Assembly (NCBI GenBank): GCA_934623575.1
Contig: CAKTVL010000002.1
Coordinates: 77,033 to 141,032 of the forward strand
DNA from: an uncultured Oscillospiraceae bacterium
GTDB taxonomy: Bacteria > Bacillota > Clostridia > Oscillospirales > Oscillospiraceae
Direction: 5' to 3'
Length of the DNA stretch: 64,000 bases
This document shows, piece after piece, positions 36,531 to 44,197 of this stretch. The notes under the pieces were generated by a model, which was given only the letters and a program-made list of their open reading frames with translations, did no database searches and had not been told where the DNA came from. Position 1 is the first letter of the stretch; every line of letters begins with the position of its first letter. The position numbers were made by a program, and so were the translations under genes.

Positions 36531-37237
36531 CTGTTTTCTCCTTCTTTCATTGAAAATCTCACTATTCCAAAATGGCGCACGCCCGGAAGCTCCCATGGGA
36601 ACTCCGCGTCGCCGGTGGAACCAAGTCTTGCCCGGACGTCCTCCTCCGCCGTCTCCCCCTTGCCGTACAGCGTCAGGAAGCGGCCCGCGTCCGCTATCGT
36701 CCGGAAGGGCTGGGGAAAGTCCAGCGCCTCCCGCCGCGCCGTAAAGGGGACGCCCTGCGCGTCCAGCACGCCGCAGGCATAGCCGAAGCTGTGCCGCCCC
36801 GGCCCCCGGAGCGCCCCGGAAAACCGATGGCGCTCATCGTCCCGCACGATGGCCAGCACCGTGCCCCGGCACTGTCGCCGGGCCGCGTCCAGTATCTCCT
36901 CCATGCTGCCGAAAAAGCAGAACACCATGGCGTCGAACTTCTCCGCCGGGGTATAGGCCAATATATCAGTGCACAGCGGCGTCACGTTCGCAACGCCCCG
37001 CGCGGCAAGCTCCCGCCGCAGCACCGCCAGCGCCGCGTCGTCCCGCTCCGCCGCCGTCACATGGGCCGCATAGGGCGCCAGCGACAGTGACAGATACCCC
37101 AGCCCGCAGCCGGCGTCGCAGATACGGTCCGTTGGCTTCAGTTCCGGCGCCAGCATCCCGGCCAGTCTCTTGTGAAAGTCCGTCCGGCGGCAGGCGTCCT
37201 CCATAAAGCCGATGGACTCGGCCGTCCACTCAAACAT
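36527..37237 (-). CDS. SAM-dependent methyltransferase embedded in the importer operon
   Basis: 236 residues, class I Rossmann fold with SAM loop ICDAGCGLGYLSLSL (about 40-54) and acidic motif AAERDDAALAVL. The last third (RFLTLYGKGETAEEDV region) is not a domain I recognise. The gene lies between the transporter ATPase and binding protein and overlaps both (ATGA at the 3' end), so it is an integral operon member. Substrate unknown; it may modify the imported ligand. Confidence 0.72.
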   Translation of the reverse strand: MFEWTAESIGFMEDACRRTDFHKRLAGMLAPELKPTDRICDAGCGLGYLSLSLAPYAAHVTAAERDDAALAVLRRELAARGVANVTPLCTDILAYTPAEKFDAMVFCFFGSMEEILDAARRQCRGTVLAIVRDDERHRFSGALRGPGRHSFGYACGVLDAQGVPFTARREALDFPQPFRTIADAGRFLTLYGKGETAEEDVRARLGSTGDAEFPWELPGVRHFGIVRFSMKEGENR

Positions 37238-38015
37238 CCGCGCCGCCTCCCCGTACCGGCAGCAGCGCCGTGCCCTCCGGTGTATCCACCAGCACGGACT
37301 CCACGCCGTACAGCCGCCGTATCAGCTCCGGCGTCAGCACCTGCCGTGTCTCGCCCTCCGCCGCCACTGCGCCGTCCTGCAGCGCCAGCACCCGGCGGGA
37401 GAACCGCAGGGCGTGCTGCGGGTCGTGGGTGGACAGCAGCACCGTGTATCCCTGCTGCGACAGGGCGCCGACCTGCTCCAACACCCGCAGCTGGTTGCCG
37501 TAGTCCAGTGACGCCGTGGGCTCGTCCATGACGAGAATGTCCGACTCCTGGCACAGCGCCCGGGCGATCAGCACCAGCTGCTGCTCGCCACCGGACAGCG
37601 TGGCGAAGTTCCGCCGGGCCAGCCGGTCCACGCCCAGCTTCTCCAGCGCCGCCATGGCCCGGCCCTCCAGCTCCCTGGAGGGGCTCTGAAACGGCGACAA
37701 ATGCCGGGTCAGCCCCATCAGCGCGGTGTCCAGCACCGAATAGCCGAAGGTGGGCCGGTGGATCTGCGGGATATAGGCAATGTGGGCGGCCATCTCCCGG
37801 CGGTGCAGCGTCCGCACGTCCCGCCCGTCCAGGGCGATGGTGCCGGTATAGTCCTCCAGCCCGCCCAGCAGGCAGCGGAACAGCGTGCTCTTTCCCGCGC
37901 CGTTGGCCCCCAGCACAGACAGGAACTCCCCGGCGGGAACGGAGAACGACACGTCCCGCAGCACCTCCGCCCCCTTGGGATAGGCGAAGGTCAGATGCTC
38001 CACGGTCAGCGTCAC
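37230..38015 (-). CDS. FecE/MolC-type ABC transporter ATPase
   Basis: 261 residues (GTG start overlapping the permease stop). Walker A LGANGAGKSTLFR (about 33-45), signature LSGGEQQLVLIARAL, Walker B ILVMDEPTASLD and switch STHDPQHAL. Cytoplasmic motor of the importer formed with the downstream binding protein and upstream permease. Confidence 0.92.
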   Translation of the reverse strand: MTLTVEHLTFAYPKGAEVLRDVSFSVPAGEFLSVLGANGAGKSTLFRCLLGGLEDYTGTIALDGRDVRTLHRREMAAHIAYIPQIHRPTFGYSVLDTALMGLTRHLSPFQSPSRELEGRAMAALEKLGVDRLARRNFATLSGGEQQLVLIARALCQESDILVMDEPTASLDYGNQLRVLEQVGALSQQGYTVLLSTHDPQHALRFSRRVLALQDGAVAAEGETRQVLTPELIRRLYGVESVLVDTPEGTALLPVRGGGADV

Positions 38016-39025
38016 AGGCGGTCGCCTCCCTTCACCATCAGATAGATAAAGAACGGCGCCCCCACGAAGGCCGTGAGGATACCGATGGGTATCTCCGTAG
38101 CGGTCAGACTTCTGGCCATGTTGTCCACCAGCAGCAGAAACGCCGCCCCGAACAGGCAGGCCATGGGCAGCAGCCTCCGGCAGTCATTGCCCACGATCCG
38201 GCGGCTCAGGTGTGGGATCACCAGTCCCACCCAGCCGATCATGCCGGACACGGACACCGCCGCCGCCGTCAGCACCGTGGCCGACAGGATCACCGCCAGC
38301 CGCAGCCGGTCCGTGTGTATGCCCATGGCCCGGGCCTCGTCCGCCGACAGCGTCAGCAGGTTCATCCGCCACCGGAGCAGCAGCAGCGGTACCAGGCCCA
38401 CCGCCATGCACACCGCAGCAAAGGTCACCGTGGACATCCGCGTCCCGGACAGGCTGCCCATCAGCCAGTAGGTGATCTCCGGCAGCTGGTTGGTGGGGTC
38501 CGCCACCAGCTTGATATAGGAGGTACAGGCGGAGAACAGCGACCCCACCATGATGCCCGCCAGCAGCAGGTTCATCACCCGGCTCCCCCGGGCGTGGCTC
38601 CCCACCAGATACACCAGCGCCACCGACAGCAGGCTGAAGCCGAAGGCAAACACCGTGATCATCACGCTGCTCTGCCCCGTCAGGATGGCCAGCGCCGCCC
38701 CGGTGCAGGCCCCGGAGGACGCGCCCAGAATATCCGGCGCGGCCATAGGGTTCTGAAACACCGTCTGATACCCGGTGCCCGCGGCGGACAGGGCGCACCC
38801 CACCAGGCAGGCCAGCAGGATGCGGGGCAGTCGGACGTTCAGTACCGCGATGGCCATGTTGTCTGTCCACGTCTGCTCTATGGGGAATATCCCGGAGAGC
38901 AGTATTTTCAGCAGCTGCGCCAGCGGCACGTCATAGCGCCCCAGCACAAAGGACAGCAGAAACAGCGCCAGCAGCACTGACGCCATGATACATATACTCC
39001 GTATCGGGTGCTTTGGTGTCTGCAT
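38012..39025 (-). CDS. FecCD-family ABC transporter permease
   Basis: 337 residues from ATG 39025, which has GGAGGG upstream; the frame extends further left into repeat DNA without a site. About ten hydrophobic segments, with the family landmarks VRLPRILLACLVGCALSAAGTGYQ, NPMAAPDILGASSGA and the cytoplasmic GLVIPHLSRRIVGND. First gene of the operon permease-ATPase-methyltransferase-binding protein-xdhC-NTPase. Its upstream region is repeat DNA without a clear promoter. Confidence 0.92.
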   Translation of the reverse strand: MQTPKHPIRSICIMASVLLALFLLSFVLGRYDVPLAQLLKILLSGIFPIEQTWTDNMAIAVLNVRLPRILLACLVGCALSAAGTGYQTVFQNPMAAPDILGASSGACTGAALAILTGQSSVMITVFAFGFSLLSVALVYLVGSHARGSRVMNLLLAGIMVGSLFSACTSYIKLVADPTNQLPEITYWLMGSLSGTRMSTVTFAAVCMAVGLVPLLLLRWRMNLLTLSADEARAMGIHTDRLRLAVILSATVLTAAAVSVSGMIGWVGLVIPHLSRRIVGNDCRRLLPMACLFGAAFLLLVDNMARSLTATEIPIGILTAFVGAPFFIYLMVKGGDRL

Positions 39026-39113
39026 ACGTCCCTCCGTCAAAAATCTCTCTCCCCGCGCCTCGCGCCTCGCTCCCCTCCGCCGCGCCCGCGGTAAAAGCTC
39101 CCGTTGAGCCTTT

Positions 39114-39160
39114 GTAGGGGCCAGCGTCCCCGACGCTGCGCAGCAAGTGCCTTTAGGGTA
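39114..39160 (+). repeat. Dispersed repeat module C, copy 1
   Basis: GTAGGGGCCAGCGTCC...GCGCAGCAAGTGCCTTTAGGG. A second copy, with slightly different ends, is at 39849-39919, and an inverted fragment at 39661-39681. Confidence 0.7.
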
Positions 39161-39174
39161 CGGCCCGCTCAACG

Positions 39175-39217
39175 TTGTCATTGCGAGGAGCGAAGCGCCC
39201 GTGGCAATCCGTATCCT
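39175..39217 (+). repeat. Dispersed repeat module B, copy 1
   Basis: Starts GTCATTGCGAGGAGCG and ends CGTGGCAATCCGTATCC. The ATTGC/GCAAT ends are inverted to each other. The second copy is at 39801-39843 and a diverged copy with the same ends spans 39320-39383. This resembles the short ATTGCGAGGAG...GGCAAT elements scattered in many bacterial genomes. Confidence 0.7.
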
Positions 39218-39222
39218 TTACA

Positions 39223-39326
39223 TAGGGGCCGATGCCTACGTCCGCCCGCCGCGCCCGCAGGCGCGGAACCCCTTTGCCTTCCTCTTGAGGGGAAGGTGGC
39301 GCGCAGCGCCGGATGAGGTGTCATTG
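39223..39326 (+). repeat. Dispersed repeat module A, copy 1 (three-hairpin element)
   Basis: 104 bases that recur at 39704-39807 with about 10 differences. Three hairpins in a row: CCGCGCC/GGCGCGG, CTTCCTC/GGGGAAG, and GGCGC-gca-GCGCC. The differences between copies fall in pairs that keep the stems, notably GGCGC/GCGCC here against GCCCC/GGGGC in copy 2. Confidence 0.85.
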
Positions 39327-39427
39327 TAAGGGCGCTCCGCGCCCGTACCCCAAGGGCACTTGTTTCACTGCGTGGCAATCCGTCCCCCGCCCCCCCGCAG
39401 GGGCATTTCGCGCCCCGGCGCGAGTAT

Positions 39428-39460
39428 CTTTCTTTTGGTGTCAAAAGAAAGACACCAAAG
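39428..39460. repeat. Alternative overlapping hairpins, CTTTCTTTTG element
   Basis: CTTTCTTTTG (39428-39437) pairs perfectly with CAAAAGAAAG (39442-39451) over a GTGT loop. Overlapping it, CTTTTGGTGTC (39432-39442) can pair with GACACCAAAG (39451-39460). The two folds exclude each other. An AGACC-tac-GGTCT hairpin follows at 39470-39483. Confidence 0.6.
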
Positions 39461-39703
39461 AAAACCACTCAGACCTACGGTCTAAGAACCCCTTGGCACG
39501 GGGCGACACATCCCTTGCGGATGATCCTACCTCGCGATCACGGCAATTTCCCGGTTTTTCCCCGGTCCAAAGGACTGTGCCCCGTCCTCTTTCCGCTACC
39601 GCTTCGCTGCCGCTGCCCGGTGCCACGGTCTGGACTTGTCGTTCTACCGTTTCGGGCCGCCGAGGACGTCGGCCCCTACAACCATCTGCCGTTGTCCCCT
39701 CCG

Positions 39704-39807
39704 TAGGGGCCGATGTCTACGTCCGCCCGCCGCGCCCGCAGGCGCGGAACCCCTTTGCCTTCCCCTTGAGGGGAAGGTGCCCCGCAGGGGCGGATGAGGT
39801 GTCATTG
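39704..39807 (+). repeat. Dispersed repeat module A, copy 2
   Basis: Second copy of the three-hairpin element, here with perfect stems CTTCCCC-ttga-GGGGAAG and GCCCC-gca-GGGGC, running directly into module B through the shared GTCATTG. Confidence 0.85.
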
Positions 39808-39919
39808 CGAGGAGGGCGAAGCCCGACGTGGCAATCCGTATCCTTTTTGTAGGGGCCGGCGTCCTCGACGCAGCGCAACAAGTGCCTTTGGCCCGCGCCG
39901 CGCAGCAAGTACCTTTAGG
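39801..39919 (+). repeat. Modules B and C, copies 2
   Basis: GTCATTGCGAGGAGGGCGAAGCCC...CGTGGCAATCCGTATCC (module B, loop stem GGGC-gaa-GCCC) followed by TTGTAGGGGCC...CAACAAGTGCC and a second GCGCAGCAAGTACCTTTAGG (module C, partly duplicated). Confidence 0.7.
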
Positions 39920-40001
39920 CACATCCGTCCAACCCGAATGACACCCCGGCCCGGCGCCCCGGCCCCTGCGCTGAATTCGCGCGCGGTGTCAAATCAGCGT
40001 G

Positions 40002-40023
40002 AAATAGTGATATTCCACTATTT
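40002..40023. promoter_or_regulatory. AAATAGTG/CACTATTT dyad
   Basis: An 8-base perfect inverted repeat with a six-base centre at the border between the GC-rich repeats and the AT-richer tract. It could be an operator or a small hairpin. No adjacent gene start, so function is open. Confidence 0.3.
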
Positions 40024-40511
40024 ATAACATATTTATTCCAATCTGCGTATACGCGTTCAAAAAGGTACACGCTGGTACCATTTTTTATGCGACCATATCC
40101 CTATTTTGCCGCTTTTTGGTGCGCTATTCTCGCTTTGTCCACGCATTTTCTCATGCTTTCTTGCTTGTTCTATGTTGTTGTCCGCTGTATATTTTACAGA
40201 ATAACGCGAAAAAAGCAAGTATCTGCGTCCGATATTGTCGCACATTTTGCCAGCAATGGCGTTTTTCTGTTCTTCTCCGCCACCTGCCACCGACAAATTC
40301 TCCCTCTCTTCCGCTCTTCTGCGGCCGGAAAACGGCCCCCTCATCGCCGGAAAGCGACGCTTTTCCGGCCGCTATTTCCCGCCCTTTTTCGCCGGTCGCC
40401 GGGCCGAAGAATTTCCAGTTATTGGCAAATTTTACTCCATTTTTGTGCAAGATGCATAATCTATATAGTGGTCGTTTGTGTAACTTGATGCCAATTTGTG
40501 CGGAATGGCCG

Positions 40512-40540
40512 TTGACATCGGCGGAGGGCTTTGCTAAAAT
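40512..40540 (+). promoter_or_regulatory. Strong promoter of the small Cys-rich membrane protein
   Basis: TTGACA (40512-40517) and TAAAAT (40535-40540) with a 17-base spacer; the closest match to the sigma-A consensus in the window. The start codon is about 37 bases downstream. Confidence 0.8.
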
Positions 40541-40577
40541 AGGCCCAACATTTCCGAAGCGAAAGGAGGCGGCCACG

Positions 40578-40784
40578 ATGATGGAGCGCAGGATGAATTC
40601 CAGCATGAATAGCATGATGACCGCCGCCTGCGCCGGCGTCGCTTTCTGCTGCGCTTGTGCCGCTTCCAATATCGTCATTCTGTCCGTACTGGGCGCCATT
40701 CTGCTGGCGTCCATTATTATTTTCGCCCTGCTGCTGGTCGTTATTTCGTCCAGATACACGCCTTTGGTACGGACAGTCGCATAG
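40578..40784 (+). CDS. Small Cys-rich membrane protein, unknown function
   Basis: 68 residues from ATG 40578, with GAAAGGAGG at good distance; an ATG one codon later is an alternative. Met/Ser/Asn-rich head (MMERRMNSSMNSMM), then a Cys/Ala stretch CAGVAFCCACAAS and one long hydrophobic helix (IVILSVLGAILLASIIIFALLLVVI) before a short basic end. Own promoter and own terminator, so it is an independent unit. I recognise no family. The reading frame is open much further upstream but without any site. Confidence 0.7.
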   Translation: MMERRMNSSMNSMMTAACAGVAFCCACAASNIVILSVLGAILLASIIIFALLLVVISSRYTPLVRTVA

Positions 40785-40804
40785 ACGCTGACAGGATACA
40801 GCGA

Positions 40805-40836
40805 AGCGGCTCCGCCACTGGCGGAGCCGCTTTTTT
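40805..40836 (+). terminator. Terminator of the small membrane protein gene
   Basis: 11-base perfect stem GCGGCTCCGCC/GGCGGAGCCGC (40806-40816, 40820-40830) with an ACT loop and TTTTTT. Confidence 0.9.
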
Positions 40837-40982
40837 GTATATCTCCCCTGGGCAGGAGACAAAAATCGTCCGAAAATTCCTGTTGACTACATCATGGAAC
40901 AGGCAAGAAAGCGTAAGAAAACGCTGAGAACAAGCAAGAACGACCCTTCCGGGCCAAAACAAACGAAAAGGAGACAAGAACC

Positions 40983-42215
40983 ATGAAAAAGAGAGTATTT
41001 GCCATGTTGATGGCGTGCGTGATGGCATTCAGCCTCGTCGCCTGCGGCAGCAAGACCGACAGCGGCACCGCCGGCGGTGACACCGGCAGCGCCGAGACCA
41101 TCAAGCTGGGCGGCGTCGGCCCCTTGACCGGCGGCTACGCCAACTACGGTCTGTCCGTGCAGCACGGCGCAGAGCTGGCTGTCAAGGAGATCAACGAGGC
41201 CGGCGGCGTAGGCGGCAAGCAGCTGGAGCTGAGCTTCCAGGACTCCCAGGGCGATCCCGAGAGCGCCGTGGCTGCCTACGGCAAGCTGATGGACTGGGGC
41301 ATGAACGTGTGCCTGGGCGGCGTGCTGTCCGGTGAGACGGCCTCCGTCGTAGCGGCGGCCAATGCCGACGACATGTTCATCATGGAGACCACCGGTTCCG
41401 CCGACAAGTGCATCGACGGCAACGACAAGGCCTTCCGCGTCTGCTTCTACGACTCCTATCAGGGCACCGCTGCGGCGGACTACCTGAAGGACAACGGCCT
41501 GGCCGATGAGGTAGGCGTGCTCTATCAGAGCGACAACGACTACTCCGCCGGTCTGTATAATGCCTTTGTGGCGGAGGCCGAGAAGTCCGGCATGACCATC
41601 AAGGAGACCCAGACCTTCACCGCCGCTACCGCCACCGACTTCTCCACCCAGGTGAACACCCTGGTGGCCTCCGGCGTCAAGGTCGTGTTCATCCCCTTCT
41701 ACGCCGAGGAGGCTTCCACCTTCCTGACCCAGGCCAAGGGCAAGTTCGCTGACGACGTGTACTTCTTCGGCTGCGACGGCCTTGACGGCATCCTGGGCAA
41801 GGTCAGCCAGGACGTGACCATCGCGGACAACGTGCTGATGATGACCCCCTTCGCCGCTGACTCCACCGATCCCAAGGTCCAGGCCTTTGTGGAGGCCTAC
41901 AAGGCCGCCTACAACGCCACCCCCGACCAGTTCGCCGCTGACGCCTATGACGCCGTGTACGCCGTGAAGGCCGCTGTGGAGGCCGCCAACGGCAGCACCT
42001 CCGGCGCCGATCTGGCCGCCGTGATGACCTCCGTGACCGTGGAGGGCGTGACCGGCACCATGACCTGGAATGCCGACGGCAACACCAGCAAGGCTGCCAG
42101 CGCCATCCTCTATAAGAACGGCGTGGGCACCCTGTTCGGCCAGGACAGCGCTGCTGACACTGCCGCCGATGCCGCTGAGGGCACTGACGCCGGAGCCGCT
42201 GACGCGCAGGCATAA
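40983..42215 (+). CDS. livK: Branched-chain amino-acid ABC transporter binding lipoprotein
   Basis: 410 residues. Lipoprotein signal ending LVAC (Cys21), a Ser/Gly linker, then the periplasmic-binding type-1 domain: KLGGVGPLTGGYANYG opening and AVKEINEAGGVGGKQLEL, standard for LivK. The C-terminus is unusually Ala/Asp-rich. AAAAGGAGA stands 10 bases before the ATG. First of five liv genes. A TTGACT is found 100 bases upstream but no matching -10 box. Confidence 0.94.
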   Translation: MKKRVFAMLMACVMAFSLVACGSKTDSGTAGGDTGSAETIKLGGVGPLTGGYANYGLSVQHGAELAVKEINEAGGVGGKQLELSFQDSQGDPESAVAAYGKLMDWGMNVCLGGVLSGETASVVAAANADDMFIMETTGSADKCIDGNDKAFRVCFYDSYQGTAAADYLKDNGLADEVGVLYQSDNDYSAGLYNAFVAEAEKSGMTIKETQTFTAATATDFSTQVNTLVASGVKVVFIPFYAEEASTFLTQAKGKFADDVYFFGCDGLDGILGKVSQDVTIADNVLMMTPFAADSTDPKVQAFVEAYKAAYNATPDQFAADAYDAVYAVKAAVEAANGSTSGADLAAVMTSVTVEGVTGTMTWNADGNTSKAASAILYKNGVGTLFGQDSAADTAADAAEGTDAGAADAQA

Positions 42216-42254
42216 CCAATAATAGCTACCTACCTTCCCCACAATACGTCCCCT

Positions 42255-42281
42255 GCCCTCCCGGCCAGGCGCCGGGAGGGC
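42255..42281 (+). other. Intercistronic stem between livK and livH
   Basis: Perfect 11-base GC stem GCCCTCCCGGC/GCCGGGAGGGC with a five-base loop and no T run. Such stems protect or partly terminate the binding-protein message and so raise its level over the permease genes. Confidence 0.6.
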
Positions 42282-42312
42282 GGCGCGGACACCATGCAAA
42301 GGAATGACGACT

Positions 42313-43191
42313 ATGACGAATTTGATACAGACTTTAATAAGCGGACTGAGCCTGGGGAGCATCTACGCGCTGATCGCGCTGGGCTACACCATGGTCTACG
42401 GTATCGCCAAAATGCTGAACTTCGCCCACGGCGATGTGATCATGGTGGGCGCTTACAGCGGCATTGTGGCGGTGGCGCAGATGGGACTGTCGCCGTGGGT
42501 AACGGTGATCGTCAGCATCGTGGTATGCGCGGTGCTGGGCGTGGTCATCGAGTTCTGCGCCTACAAGCCCCTGCGGCAGGCAGCGCCGCTGAGCGTACTG
42601 ATCACGGCCATCGGCGTCAGCTACCTTTTGCAGAATGCGGCACTGCTGATCTTCGGCTCCCAGCAGATGGCCTACCCCAAGCTGGTGACACTGGGCAGCT
42701 TTACGGTGGGCGGTGTGCAGGTGGACGGCATCACGGTGCTGACCCTGGCGGTGACAGCGGTGCTGATGGTGGCGCTGACGCTGTTCATCGACAAGACCAA
42801 GCTGGGCAAGGCCATGCGGGCCGTGTCAGAGGACAAGGACGCCGCCACGCTGATGGGCATCAGCGTGGACAGGACCATCACGCTGACCTTTGCCATCGGC
42901 TCGGCGCTGGCGGCCTTCGCCAGCATGTTCTACGGGCTGACGTACACATACATCAAGCCCACCACCGGCGCCATGCCCGGCATCAAGGCCTTTACGGCGG
43001 CGGTGTTCGGCGGCATCGGGTCTATCCCCGGCGCCATGCTGGGCGGCATACTGCTGGGCCTGATCGAGCAGGCCTCCAAGACGTATATCTCCACCCTGTG
43101 GGCGGACGCCATCGTGTTCGCCGTGCTGGTGGCGGTGCTGGTGGTGAAGCCCACGGGCCTGCTGGGCAAGCCCATGCAGGAGAAGGTGTGA
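42313..43191 (+). CDS. livH: Branched-chain amino-acid ABC permease LivH
   Basis: 292 residues. Starts at ATG 42313, for which AAAGGA is nine bases upstream; an ATG three codons earlier is too close to that site. About eight hydrophobic segments; family motifs SLGSIYALIALGYTMVYGIAKMLNFAHGD and AFTAAVFGGIGSIPGAMLGG (the EAA-like docking loop) are recognisable in part. Forms the membrane channel with LivM. Confidence 0.94.
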   Translation: MTNLIQTLISGLSLGSIYALIALGYTMVYGIAKMLNFAHGDVIMVGAYSGIVAVAQMGLSPWVTVIVSIVVCAVLGVVIEFCAYKPLRQAAPLSVLITAIGVSYLLQNAALLIFGSQQMAYPKLVTLGSFTVGGVQVDGITVLTLAVTAVLMVALTLFIDKTKLGKAMRAVSEDKDAATLMGISVDRTITLTFAIGSALAAFASMFYGLTYTYIKPTTGAMPGIKAFTAAVFGGIGSIPGAMLGGILLGLIEQASKTYISTLWADAIVFAVLVAVLVVKPTGLLGKPMQEKV

Positions 43192-43192
43192 G

Positions 43193-44197
43193 GTGAAGGA
43201 AATGCAGCTGACACAAAAGAAGAAGCAGCAGCACGACTGGATCACCGCGGCGGCGGTGGCCGCCCTGTTCGTGGTGATGGGCGCGCTGCTGTATACCGGG
43301 AATCTGACCCGGCAGGTGACAAATATGCTGATCCCCACGGCGGTGTACATCGTGATGGCGGTGTCGCTGAACCTGGTGGTGGGCCTGTTGGGCGAGCTGA
43401 GCCTGGGCCACGCGGGCTTCATGTCCGTGGGACTGTTCTCCGGGTGCTTGGTGGCCATCGCCCTGAGCACCACCCCCCTGCCCCTTGGGCTGCGGCTGCC
43501 GGTGAGCATGCTGGCGGGCGGCCTGGTGGCGGCGCTGTTCGGACTGCTGGTGGGTCTGCCGGCCCTGCGGCTGCGGGGCGACTATCTGGCCATCGTGACG
43601 CTGGCCTGCGGCGAGATCATCAAGAACGTCATCACCAACCTGGACTTTACCGGCGGCGCACTGGGCCTGAACACCACGCCCATCTACGCCGGGGCCAAGG
43701 ACCTGCTGCCCTACGGCGCGGTACTGGTGCTGCTGACGGTGGTGGTGATGCTGAACCTGAAGCGCTCCAAGTACGGCCGGGCCATCATGGCCATACGGGA
43801 CAACCGCATCGCGGCGGAGTCCGTGGGACTGAACGTCACCTGGTACAAGCTGGCGGTGTTCGTGATCGCGGCGTTCTTCGCCGGGTGCGCCGGCGTGCTG
43901 TACGGCCACTCGCTGGCCAATATCAAGGCGGCCACCTTCGACTATAACATGTCCATCGAGATCCTGGTCATCGTGGTGCTGGGCGGCATGGGCAGTGTGC
44001 CCGGCTCCGTGATCTCGGCCATCGTGCTGACGGTGCTGCCGGAGGCGCTGCGGGAGGTGGCGGACTACCGGATGCTGGTGTATGCCATCGTGCTGATCCT
44101 GGTGATGCAGGCCACGAACAACCCCACGATGAAGCGGTTTTTTGCCTCTGCTAAGGAAAAACTGACCCCCGGGCGAAAGGAGCGTGCGGCGCTGTGA
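43193..44197 (+). CDS. livM: Branched-chain amino-acid ABC permease LivM
   Basis: 334 residues from GTG 43193; ATG 43202 nine bases later is possible. Long N-terminal hydrophilic head, then about nine membrane segments with VGLLGELSLGHAGFMSVG and the docking loop VVLGGMGSVPGSVISA. It begins one base after livH stops and overlaps the livG start, so the four genes are tightly coupled. Confidence 0.93.
   Translation: MKEMQLTQKKKQQHDWITAAAVAALFVVMGALLYTGNLTRQVTNMLIPTAVYIVMAVSLNLVVGLLGELSLGHAGFMSVGLFSGCLVAIALSTTPLPLGLRLPVSMLAGGLVAALFGLLVGLPALRLRGDYLAIVTLACGEIIKNVITNLDFTGGALGLNTTPIYAGAKDLLPYGAVLVLLTVVVMLNLKRSKYGRAIMAIRDNRIAAESVGLNVTWYKLAVFVIAAFFAGCAGVLYGHSLANIKAATFDYNMSIEILVIVVLGGMGSVPGSVISAIVLTVLPEALREVADYRMLVYAIVLILVMQATNNPTMKRFFASAKEKLTPGRKERAAL

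Larger units (their letters stand above)
39026..40577. other. Gene-poor interval: dispersed repeats, then AT-richer DNA
   Basis: About 1.55 kb with no gene I can support. 39105-39920 is a patchwork of short GC-rich repeats described separately. 39990-40500 is noticeably richer in A/T and has several open frames on both strands, but none has a ribosome site or recognisable product. A strong promoter for the small membrane protein closes the interval. Confidence 0.7.

Noticed and set aside
39026..39181. Longer N-terminus of the FecCD permease reaching 39181
   Set aside because: The extra 52 residues come from repeat DNA, are Arg-rich and have no ribosome site, whereas ATG 39025 has GGAGGG.
39105..39920. 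CRISPR array
   Set aside because: Repeats are of three kinds, unequal in length, changing in order and orientation, with no regular spacers and no cas genes.
40116..40577. Long plus-strand extension of the small Cys-rich protein to about 222 residues
   Set aside because: The extension lacks a ribosome site, crosses a strong promoter and has an implausible composition. A minus-strand frame at 40151-40759 was rejected for the same reasons.
40882..40982. Promoter or riboswitch upstream of livK
   Set aside because: A TTGACT occurs but no -10 box at the right distance, and no T-box or known riboswitch core is visible.
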